From the NCBI RefSeq assembly GCF_026094475.1, contig NZ_JAPELL010000002.1, positions 1-64,000 on the forward strand: a stretch of DNA of 64,000 nucleotides, written 5' to 3'. The translations under genes and the position numbers were made by a program. Below are positions 25,504 to 32,030 of the stretch, piece after piece (position 1 is the first letter of the stretch; the number at the start of each line of letters is the position of its first letter). This DNA is from Homoserinimonas sedimenticola. Its GTDB lineage: Bacteria > Actinomycetota > Actinomycetes > Actinomycetales > Microbacteriaceae. The notes beneath the pieces were generated by a model. It was not told where the DNA came from. It saw only the letters and a program-made list of their open reading frames with translations, and did no database searches.

Positions 25504-26502
25504 ATGGACACTCGCATTCTCGGCCGCACGGGCCGCACCGTCTCGGCAATCGGTCTCGGAACCTGGCAGCTCGGCGCCGACTGGGGTGATGTGAGCGAGG
25601 CGGATGCCACGGCCGTCCTCGATGCGGCCGTGCAGTCCGGCGTGACCTTCTTCGACACCGCCGACGTGTACGGCGACGGTCGCAGCGAGAGCATCATCGG
25701 GCGGTACCTCGCCGACAACCCCGGGGTGGACCTCACGGTTGCCACCAAGATGGGGCGCCGCGAGGAGCAGGACCCGGCGAACTTCACGCTCGAGAAGTTC
25801 CGCGAGTGGACCGACCGCTCCCGGCGCAACCTCGGGGTCGAGACCATTGACCTGGTGCAGCTCCACTGCCCGCCCACCCCCGTCTTCTCGAGCGACGCCG
25901 TCCACGACGCGCTCGACACCCTCGTCGAGGAGGGCGCGATCGCGAACTACGGGGTCAGCGTCGAGACGACCGAGCAGGCACTCACGGCGATCGCCCGCCC
26001 CGGCATCGCGAGTGTGCAGATCATCCTCAACGCCTTCCGTCTGAAGCCGCTGGACGCCGTGCTGCCCGCCGCGATCGACGCTGGCGTCGGCATCATCGCC
26101 CGCGTGCCGCTCGCTTCGGGACTCCTGAGCGGCAAGTACACGAGCGACACGACCTTCGCGCCCAACGACCACCGCAGCTTCAACCGCGGCGGCGAGGCCT
26201 TCGACGTGGGGGAGACCTTCTCGGGGGTCGACTTCGAGACGGGTGTGGCGGCAGCTCAGGATTTCGCGGCACTGATCGCGGCTGAGCCTTACATCTCCGG
26301 GTACTCGACGGCGCAGGTGGCGCTCGCCTGGGTGGCTCAACTCGAGGGCGTGAGCAGCGTCATCCCGGGCGCCCGCAACGTCGAGCAGGCGCAGGCGAAC
26401 GCCGCGGCGGGCGAGGTCCCCGCGCTCAGCGAAGGCTTCACGGCGGGCGTGCGCGAGATCTACAACCGCTATTTCCGCGAGGCGGTGCACCCGCGCTGGT
26501 AG
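25504..26502 (+). CDS. Aldo/keto reductase
   Basis: 332 residues of the AKR barrel: LGRTGRTVSAIGLGTWQLG, FFDTADVYGDGRSE (Asp/Tyr of the tetrad), VATKMGRR (Lys), LVQLHCPP (His usually; here LHC), NYGVSVETTEQA and SSVIPGARNVEQAQ, the NADP-binding end. It reduces aldehydes or ketones with NADPH; substrate unknown. Its last codons (GCGGTGCACCCGCGCTGG) are the same 17-bp type unit that is repeated in tandem just downstream. Confidence 0.9.
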   Translation: MDTRILGRTGRTVSAIGLGTWQLGADWGDVSEADATAVLDAAVQSGVTFFDTADVYGDGRSESIIGRYLADNPGVDLTVATKMGRREEQDPANFTLEKFREWTDRSRRNLGVETIDLVQLHCPPTPVFSSDAVHDALDTLVEEGAIANYGVSVETTEQALTAIARPGIASVQIILNAFRLKPLDAVLPAAIDAGVGIIARVPLASGLLSGKYTSDTTFAPNDHRSFNRGGEAFDVGETFSGVDFETGVAAAQDFAALIAAEPYISGYSTAQVALAWVAQLEGVSSVIPGARNVEQAQANAAAGEVPALSEGFTAGVREIYNRYFREAVHPRW

Positions 26503-26520
26503 CGCTTGCTTCGCGGGCGG

Positions 26521-26633
26521 TGCGCTGCACCCGCGCTGGTGCTGCCCCGCGCTGGTGCTGCCCCCGCGGTGGTGCTGCACCCGCGGTGGTGCTGCACCCG
26601 CGCTGGTGCTGCACCCGCGCTGGTGCTGCACCC
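26521..26633. repeat. Tandem 17-bp repeats after the aldo/keto reductase
   Basis: Units of the form GCTGCACCCGCGCTGGT occur about seven times in a row (26524-26633), some with CGGTGGT or a missing base. The last codons of the aldo/keto reductase (26481-26500) match the unit, so the array probably expanded from the 3' end of that gene by slippage. No spacer structure, hence not CRISPR. Confidence 0.8.
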
Positions 26634-26654
26634 CCAGGCCCCGCCCGGCAGTTC

Positions 26655-26724
26655 CGGAGGAGATTTTGCGCGACACGCGGGTGACGGATGCCGCGGCGCG
26701 GCGTGTCAACGAAAATCTCCTCCG
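26655..26724. repeat. 70-bp imperfect palindromic repeat element, copy 1
   Basis: Arm CGGAGGAGATTTT-N4-GACACGC pairs with GCGTGTC-N4-AAAATCTCCTCCG; the centre holds GGATGCCGCGGC. Copy 2, also 70 bp, is at 61177-61246. Copy 1 lies between convergent genes, copy 2 between divergent ones, so a shared terminator function is unlikely. Confidence 0.75.
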
Positions 26725-26730
26725 CATTCG

Positions 26731-26830
26731 GCGCGGGGAGCCGGGCGCGGGGAGCCGGGCGCGGGGCGCGGGGCGCGGGGCGCCGGGCGCGGGGCGCGGG
26801 GCGCGGGGCGCCGGGTGCGGGGCGCCGGCC
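26731..26830. repeat. Low-complexity GC-only tandem repeats
   Basis: About 100 nt made almost entirely of GGGCGCG/GGAGCCGGGCGCG units of 7 and 13 nt, running up to the 3' end of the MFS gene. With the 17-bp array and the palindrome it fills the 358-nt gap at 26503-26860. Confidence 0.75.
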
Positions 26831-26860
26831 GGCGCGGACCGCCGGCGGGCGGCCGCACGC

Positions 26861-28069
26861 CTACACCTTGAGCGTCAGCACCGGTTCCGTGTCGGGGATG
26901 GGACTCGCGTCGCGGCCGCGCAGGTCGGGGCTTGCGCCGCGGAAGACGATCGCGACGATGACGCCGAGGAAGGCAAAGGCCGCCGCGATCCAGTAGGCGC
27001 CGGGGGCGTCGAAGCCGTCGATGAAGAAGCCGGCGAGGGCTGAGCCGATCGCGGCACCGATGAGCTGGCCCGTGCCGATCCATCCGTAGGCCTCGGCGGT
27101 CTCGCTGAACTTGACGCTCGCCGACGTGATCGTGAACATCGCCGCGAGGGCGGGCGCGATGCCGATGCCCGCGATGAAGAGGGCGAGCGAGATCCACCAC
27201 AGCTCGAGGATGAGCACGGCGATCGCGAGCCCCACGAAGACGATGGCCATGCGGCGGGCGAGCGCCCACGGGTCGATCTGGCGATGCCCGAAGGTGAGCC
27301 CGCCCGCGAGCGAGCCGACCGCGAAGATCGCCAGAGCGATGCCGGCGCTCGCGTCGCCGTGGCCGAAGGTCGCGACGACGCCCGCCTCGATCGCGGCGCA
27401 CGCGGCGACGAGGAGGAAGCCGACGGCCGTCGCGAGCATGACGGGAGGCCGCAGCAGCACGACGCCGATGCGGCGCCGCGAGCGCGGGATGCGCACCTGG
27501 CTCACCTCGGGCGAGAGCACGAACCAGGCGGTGCCGGCGACGAGGAAGACGAGGGCGAGCAGGATCGCCTGACGGGTGCCGACCTGTGTCGCGACGAAGG
27601 TCGTGACGACGGGGCCGACCACCCAGATGAGCTCCTGGGCTGAGGCGTCGAGCGAGAAGAGGGGGGTGAGCTGCCGCGAGTTGACGAGCTTGGGGTAGAT
27701 GGTGCGAACGGCGGGCTGGATGGGTGGGTTCGAGATGCCGCCGACGAAGCCGACGACCATGTAGAGCACGACGGGCATGTCGACGAGGGCGATCGCCGCG
27801 ATCGCGGCGGCGCACACGGATGCCGTGAGCACAATGACGGGACGCATGCCCCAGTGCCCCATCCAGCGGGTCGTGACGGGCCCTGCGATGGCCTGGCCGA
27901 TGCTCGTGGCGGCGAGCACGAGGCCTGCCGCACCGTAGGACTCGTGCACCTGCTCGACATGCAGGAGAAAGGCGAGCGAGAGCATCCCTCCCGGGAATCT
28001 CGCGACGAGCTGGGCCGCCATGATGCGCCCGACTCCTCGCGTGCCGAGGAGCTGCAGATACCGTCTCAC
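26861..28069 (-). CDS. MFS transporter
   Basis: 402 residues with 12 predicted helices. RFPGGMLSLAFLLHVEQVHESYGAAGLVLAATSIGQAIAGPVTTRWMGHWGMRPVI carries the helix 1-3 region and the MFS loop motif in degenerate form (TRWMGHWGMR). Substrate unknown. GTG start at 28069; a TAGACT lies 9 nt upstream. It diverges from the nrd operon, with which it shares a 185-nt regulatory region. Confidence 0.85.
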   Translation of the reverse strand: MRRYLQLLGTRGVGRIMAAQLVARFPGGMLSLAFLLHVEQVHESYGAAGLVLAATSIGQAIAGPVTTRWMGHWGMRPVIVLTASVCAAAIAAIALVDMPVVLYMVVGFVGGISNPPIQPAVRTIYPKLVNSRQLTPLFSLDASAQELIWVVGPVVTTFVATQVGTRQAILLALVFLVAGTAWFVLSPEVSQVRIPRSRRRIGVVLLRPPVMLATAVGFLLVAACAAIEAGVVATFGHGDASAGIALAIFAVGSLAGGLTFGHRQIDPWALARRMAIVFVGLAIAVLILELWWISLALFIAGIGIAPALAAMFTITSASVKFSETAEAYGWIGTGQLIGAAIGSALAGFFIDGFDAPGAYWIAAAFAFLGVIVAIVFRGASPDLRGRDASPIPDTEPVLTLKV

Positions 28070-28129
28070 AAGAGATCGAGTCTATGCCGTCGCAATGTCG
28101 GTGGTACCCGCCAGAATCAGTGCACATGC

Positions 28130-28169
28130 TGTGGAGAAATCGGCAGAAGTTATGCACATCTGTGGATGA
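28130..28169. promoter_or_regulatory. Cluster of three DnaA-box-like 9-mers upstream of nrdA
   Basis: TGTGGAGAA (28130-28138; reverse TTCTCCACA), TTATGCACA (28150-28158) and TGTGGATGA (28161-28169; reverse TCATCCACA). Each is within one base of TTATCCACA. They lie 85-125 nt before the nrdA start. No replication origin genes (dnaA, dnaN, parB) are near, so gene regulation is the likelier reading. Confidence 0.6.
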
Positions 28170-28173
28170 CACG

Positions 28174-28221
28174 CCCCAAGATATGGGATGTAGCATCCGG
28201 TTCGACCCCGCTATATAGTGG
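28174..28221. promoter_or_regulatory. Candidate NrdR boxes and -10 of the nrd operon
   Basis: A dyad CCGCTATATAGTGG (28208-28221) resembles the NrdR box core, and a weaker CCCAAGATATGGG (28175-28187) lies about three helical turns upstream; NrdR boxes usually come as such pairs. TATAGT inside the downstream box is a good -10 element, so binding would block transcription. Confidence 0.5.
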
Positions 28222-28254
28222 TCGAGCACTGAACGGGCACTAGAGGGGAGAACA

Positions 28255-30780
28255 GTGGGAATCACGGTGGTCAAGCGCGACGGCACGCGGGAGCCGTACG
28301 ACGCGAACAAGATCAATCTTGCGATCGAGGAGGCCAGCAAGGGCCTCGACGAGAACATCACCTGGGTCACCCAGATCGCGAGCGAGCTCGAGCTCACGCT
28401 CTTCGACGGCATCACGACCCAGCAGCTCGACGAGGCCGTCATCCAGGTCGCCCTGCAGAACGTCAAGGACGACCCTGCATTCGACACGGTCGCGGCCCGG
28501 CTGCTCCTCAAGACCATCTACAAGCGCGTGCTGGGCGACTACGAGTCTGACGAGGACCTCCGCCGACTGCACGTTGAGCACTTCGCCCCCAATGTGCGCC
28601 GCGGGGTCGAGGAGGGGCTCCTCGACCCGCGTCTCACCGAGCTCTTCGACCTCGACCGGCTCGCGGCCGCCCTCGACCACACGCACGACGGGCTGCTGAA
28701 GTACATCGGTGTCGTCACGCTCAACAACCGCTACGGCATCAAGGGTCGCAACGGCGACGCCCTCGAGGTCCCCCAGTACTTCTGGATGCGCATCGCGATG
28801 GGTCTCTCCCTCAACGAGCCCGACCCGGATGCCACGGCCATCGCCTTCTACGACAAGATGTCGAAGCTCGAATACCTCGCGGCAGGGTCGACCCTCGTCA
28901 ACGCCGGCACCATCTACCCGCAGCTCGCGAACTGCTTCGTCATGGAGATGCAGGACGACATGGAGCACATCGCCAAGACGACGCGCGATGTCATGTGGCT
29001 CACGAAGGGCACGGGCGGCATCGGCCTCTCCGTCACGAAGCTGCGCGCGCAGGGCTCGCCCATCCGCTCCAACAACACGACCTCGACGGGCCCCATCCCG
29101 TTCATGCACACGATCGACTCGATCCTGCGCGCCGTGAGCCGCGGAGGCAAGAAGTTCGGTGCGCTCTGCTTCTACATGGAGAACTGGCACCTGGACTTCC
29201 CCGAGTTCATCGACCTGCGCCAGAACTCGGGCGACCCCTACCGTCGCACCCGCACGGCCAACACGGCCGTGTGGATCAGCGACGAGTTCATGAAGCGCGT
29301 GCAGCACGACGACGACTGGTACCTCTTCGACCCGCTTGAGGTTGCCGACCTCAACGAGCTCTACGGCGCCGCCTTCTCCGCTCGCTACAACGAGTACATC
29401 GAGATGGCGAAGAACGGCGAGCTGCGCATGCACAAGGTCGTGAAGGCCCGCGAGCAGTTCAAGGCGATCCTGATCTCACTCCAGGGCTCGAGCCACCCGT
29501 GGCTCACCTGGAAGGACACGATCAACAACCGCGCCCTCAACAACAACACGGGCACGATCCACCTCTCCAACCTCTGCACGGAGATCACGCTTCCGCAGGA
29601 TGAGGACAACGTCTCCGTCTGCAACCTCGCGTCGATCAACCTCAGCCGCCACCTCCTGGTCGACGAGGCGACCGGCAAGGTCTCGATGGACTACGCCAAG
29701 ATCGAGGAGAGCGCCCGCATCGCCGTGCGCCAGCTCGACAACCTCATCGACATCACGCGCTCCTCCGTCAAGGAGGCCGACTTCTCCAACCAGCAGAACC
29801 GCGCCGTCGGCCTCGGTGTCATGGGCTTCACCGACATCGTCGAGAAGCACGGCTACAGCTACGAGAGCGAAGAGGCCTACGACCTGATCGACGAGATCAT
29901 GGAGCACGTCTCCTACGCGGCGATCGACGAGAGCGCCGACCTCGCCCAGGTGCGCGGCGCCTACCCCAACTTCGAGGGCTCGCGCTGGTCGCAGGGCCTT
30001 GTGCCGCTCGACAGTGTCGCGCTGACCGAGCAGGACCGCGGCGTCGAGATCAAGGTCAACCGCAAGACCCGCCTCGACTGGGACGCCATGCGGGAGAAGG
30101 TCAAGGGGGGAATGCGCAACGCGACCCTCATGGCGATCGCGCCCACGGCATCCATCGGTCTCGTCGCGGGCACCACGCCGGGTCTCGACCCGCAGTTCTC
30201 GCAGATCTTCAGCCGCTCCACCTCCAACGGCAAGTTCCTCGAGGTCAACCGCAACCTCGTCGCCGACCTGCAGAAGCTCGGGATGTGGGAGACGGTGCGC
30301 GAGGACATCCTGCGCAGTCAGGGTGACATCTCGCGCGTTGCATCGATTCCGGAGCACCTCAAGGAGGTCTACAAGACCAGCTTCCAGCTCTCGCCCTACG
30401 CCTTCCTCGAGGTCGCGGCGCGCGCGCAGAAGTGGATCGACCAGGCCATCAGCCGCAACATGTACCTCGAGACGCGCGACCTCGGCGAGATGATGGACAT
30501 CTACTACGGGGCGTGGGAGCGCGGCGTCAAGACGACGTACTACCTGCACATGAAGCCGCGCCACCAGGCGGAGCAGTCGACCGTCAAGGTCAACAAGTCG
30601 GCGGAGATCTCGGGCGGCGCACGGCGCGGCTTCGGGGCATCCTCGGCGCCCGCGGCGACGACGCAGGCGGCTCCCGCAGGCGAGGCGGCGCCCGTCAGCG
30701 CCGAACCCGCCGCCGAGCCCGCCGTCTCGGCACCCGCCCGTCGCGGCTTCGGCAGCGTTGCCCCCAAGGAAGGTGCCTGA
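28255..30780 (+). CDS. nrdA: Ribonucleoside-diphosphate reductase, alpha subunit (class I)
   Basis: 841 residues. N-terminal ATP-cone (VVKRDGTREPYDANKINLAI), then the ten-stranded barrel: C227 (LANCFV) and C456 (SVCNLAS) are the active-site dithiol, C441 in NLCTE the thiyl radical cysteine with its Asn and Glu partners, and Y762-Y763 (TTYYLHMKP) the radical-transfer tyrosines. It makes deoxyribonucleotides with NrdB. After about residue 785 there is an Ala/Pro-rich tail with two ARRGFG motifs, and no cysteine pair at the C-terminus, which class I alpha subunits need for re-reduction; a CxxC-bearing ORF follows in the -1 frame. GTG start behind AGGGGAG. Confidence 0.95.
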   Translation: MGITVVKRDGTREPYDANKINLAIEEASKGLDENITWVTQIASELELTLFDGITTQQLDEAVIQVALQNVKDDPAFDTVAARLLLKTIYKRVLGDYESDEDLRRLHVEHFAPNVRRGVEEGLLDPRLTELFDLDRLAAALDHTHDGLLKYIGVVTLNNRYGIKGRNGDALEVPQYFWMRIAMGLSLNEPDPDATAIAFYDKMSKLEYLAAGSTLVNAGTIYPQLANCFVMEMQDDMEHIAKTTRDVMWLTKGTGGIGLSVTKLRAQGSPIRSNNTTSTGPIPFMHTIDSILRAVSRGGKKFGALCFYMENWHLDFPEFIDLRQNSGDPYRRTRTANTAVWISDEFMKRVQHDDDWYLFDPLEVADLNELYGAAFSARYNEYIEMAKNGELRMHKVVKAREQFKAILISLQGSSHPWLTWKDTINNRALNNNTGTIHLSNLCTEITLPQDEDNVSVCNLASINLSRHLLVDEATGKVSMDYAKIEESARIAVRQLDNLIDITRSSVKEADFSNQQNRAVGLGVMGFTDIVEKHGYSYESEEAYDLIDEIMEHVSYAAIDESADLAQVRGAYPNFEGSRWSQGLVPLDSVALTEQDRGVEIKVNRKTRLDWDAMREKVKGGMRNATLMAIAPTASIGLVAGTTPGLDPQFSQIFSRSTSNGKFLEVNRNLVADLQKLGMWETVREDILRSQGDISRVASIPEHLKEVYKTSFQLSPYAFLEVAARAQKWIDQAISRNMYLETRDLGEMMDIYYGAWERGVKTTYYLHMKPRHQAEQSTVKVNKSAEISGGARRGFGASSAPAATTQAAPAGEAAPVSAEPAAEPAVSAPARRGFGSVAPKEGA

Positions 30781-30782
30781 GC

Positions 30783-30872
30783 ATGGCCGGACGCGAAATG
30801 GGCGGATACGCCGACGAGTACTACGTGCCGGTCGACCCCATGGACGACCTGCAGTGCGACAGCTGCCAGTAG
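30783..30872 (+). CDS. 29-residue ORF carrying an NrdA-like C-terminal CxxC redox tail
   Basis: ATG 2 nt after the nrdA stop (TGAGCATG), with GGAAGG 9 nt upstream. The peptide begins MAGREMGGYADEYYVPVDP and ends in D-D-L-Q-C25-D-S-C28-Q. A CxxC pair at the extreme C-terminus after an acidic stretch is what the tail of class I alpha subunits looks like, and nrdA lacks it. The frame is -1 relative to nrdA and stays open far upstream, so a -1 shift near the C5 run (30761-30765) would fuse it to NrdA. Alternatives: peptide made by reinitiation and acting in trans, programmed frameshift, or a sequence error. Confidence 0.7.
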   Translation: MAGREMGGYADEYYVPVDPMDDLQCDSCQ

Positions 30873-30932
30873 AGCGCTGACCAGCACACCTGACACGACA
30901 TCACCAGCATCAGAAAGAAGACGAACGAGACG

Positions 30933-31925
30933 ATGGGAATTCTCGGCACCGGCATCCAGGAGGGCCTCCTCCTCAAGCCGATCAAGTACCAGTGGGCGAT
31001 GGACCTGTACGACCAGGCCGTGGCCAACACGTGGTTCCCCAACGAGATCCAGCTCGGCGAGGACATCGCCGACTTCAAGAAGATGACGGATGAAGAGCGG
31101 CACGCTGTGACGTTCCTCATGAGCTACTTCAACCCCAACGAGCTGCTCGTCAACAAGGCGCTCGCCTTCGGCGTGTACCCCTACATCAACTCGGCGGAGG
31201 CGCACCTCTACCTTGCCAAGCAGATGTGGGAGGAGGCCAACCACTGCATGTCCTTCGAGTACGTGCTCGAAACCTTCCCCATCAACCGGGAGGAGGCCTA
31301 CGCGGCCCACGTCGACATCCCGTCGATGGCGCGCAAGGAGGAGTTCGAGGTCAAGTTCATCAAGCGCATGACCGAGCAGACCCTCGACATCTCCACCGTC
31401 GAGGGCAAACAGGACTTCGTGCGCAACCTCGTCGCCTACAACGTCATCCTCGAGGGCATCTGGTTCTACTCGGGCTTCATGGTGGCGCTGTCGTTCCGCC
31501 AACGGAACCTGCTGCGCAACTTCGGCTCGCTCATGGACTGGGTCGTGCGCGACGAGAGCCTGCACCTCAAGTTCGGCATCAACCTGATCCTCACGGTGCT
31601 GGAGGAGAACCCCGAGCTGCAGACGGCCGAGTTCGCGGAGGAGATCCGCCAGATGATCCTCGACGCGGTCGAGATGGAGGAGCAGTACAACCACGACCTG
31701 CTCCCCGGCGGCATCCTCGGGCTCAACGCCAACTACATCAACCAGTACGTCAAGTACCTGGCCGACCGCCGCCTCGAAGAGCTCGGCTTCGAGCCCCACT
31801 ACAAGGTGTCGAACCCGGCCAAGTGGATGGCGACCGCCAACGACACCCTCGAGCTGGTCAACTTCTTCGAGTCGACCAACACCTCCTACGAGGTCAACGC
31901 GAAGACGGCGGCTGCCGCCAAGTAG
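30933..31925 (+). CDS. nrdB: Ribonucleoside-diphosphate reductase, beta subunit (class Ic-like, Phe at the radical site)
   Basis: 330 residues of the ferritin-like R2 fold. Metal ligands can be placed: E70 (FNPNELLVN), E101 and H104 (WEEANHCMSF), then the Glu of ILEGIWFYSGF and the Glu/His of DESLH. The first ligand is Glu, and the residue four after H104, which is the radical tyrosine in class Ia, is F108. Both are marks of class Ic (Chlamydia-type) subunits that use a Mn/Fe cofactor in place of a tyrosyl radical. It lies 60 nt after the small tail ORF, in the same operon. Confidence 0.93.
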   Translation: MGILGTGIQEGLLLKPIKYQWAMDLYDQAVANTWFPNEIQLGEDIADFKKMTDEERHAVTFLMSYFNPNELLVNKALAFGVYPYINSAEAHLYLAKQMWEEANHCMSFEYVLETFPINREEAYAAHVDIPSMARKEEFEVKFIKRMTEQTLDISTVEGKQDFVRNLVAYNVILEGIWFYSGFMVALSFRQRNLLRNFGSLMDWVVRDESLHLKFGINLILTVLEENPELQTAEFAEEIRQMILDAVEMEEQYNHDLLPGGILGLNANYINQYVKYLADRRLEELGFEPHYKVSNPAKWMATANDTLELVNFFESTNTSYEVNAKTAAAAK

Positions 31926-31950
31926 CACCTAGCACCTAGCACCTAGCACC
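31923..31950 (+). repeat. Four tandem TAGCACC heptamers at the nrdB stop codon
   Basis: The stop TAG of nrdB is the first base triplet of four exact TAGCACC copies. This looks like simple slippage; no function is evident. Confidence 0.8.
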
Positions 31951-31987
31951 GGCTCGGCAACGAGCACCGTTCCGCTTACCCACGACG

Positions 31988-32016
31988 AAGGCGCGCCTCA
32001 CCCCGGGGCGCGCCTT
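31988..32016 (+). terminator. Terminator of the nrd operon
   Basis: AAGGCGCGCC (31988-31997) pairs with GGCGCGCCTT (32007-32016), loop of 9 nt. It lies between nrdB and the convergent hrpA gene and can act in both directions. Confidence 0.75.
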
Positions 32017-32030
32017 CTGGCGCATGGTGG

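Noticed and set aside
26521-26633. Tandem repeats as a possible CRISPR array
   Set aside because: Units are 17 bp and adjoin each other with no spacers, and no cas genes are present.
26655-26724. Repeat element as a bidirectional terminator
   Set aside because: Copy 2 lies between divergent genes and there is no T tract.
28130-28169. Chromosomal replication origin
   Set aside because: Only three boxes and no dnaA, dnaN, gyrB, parAB or rpmH nearby.
30755-30775. Classical -1 slippery heptamer (X XXY YYZ) in front of the nrdA stop
   Set aside because: The run is C5 followed by AAGG in the wrong register; only P-site slippage would be possible, so programmed frameshifting is listed as an open option rather than claimed.
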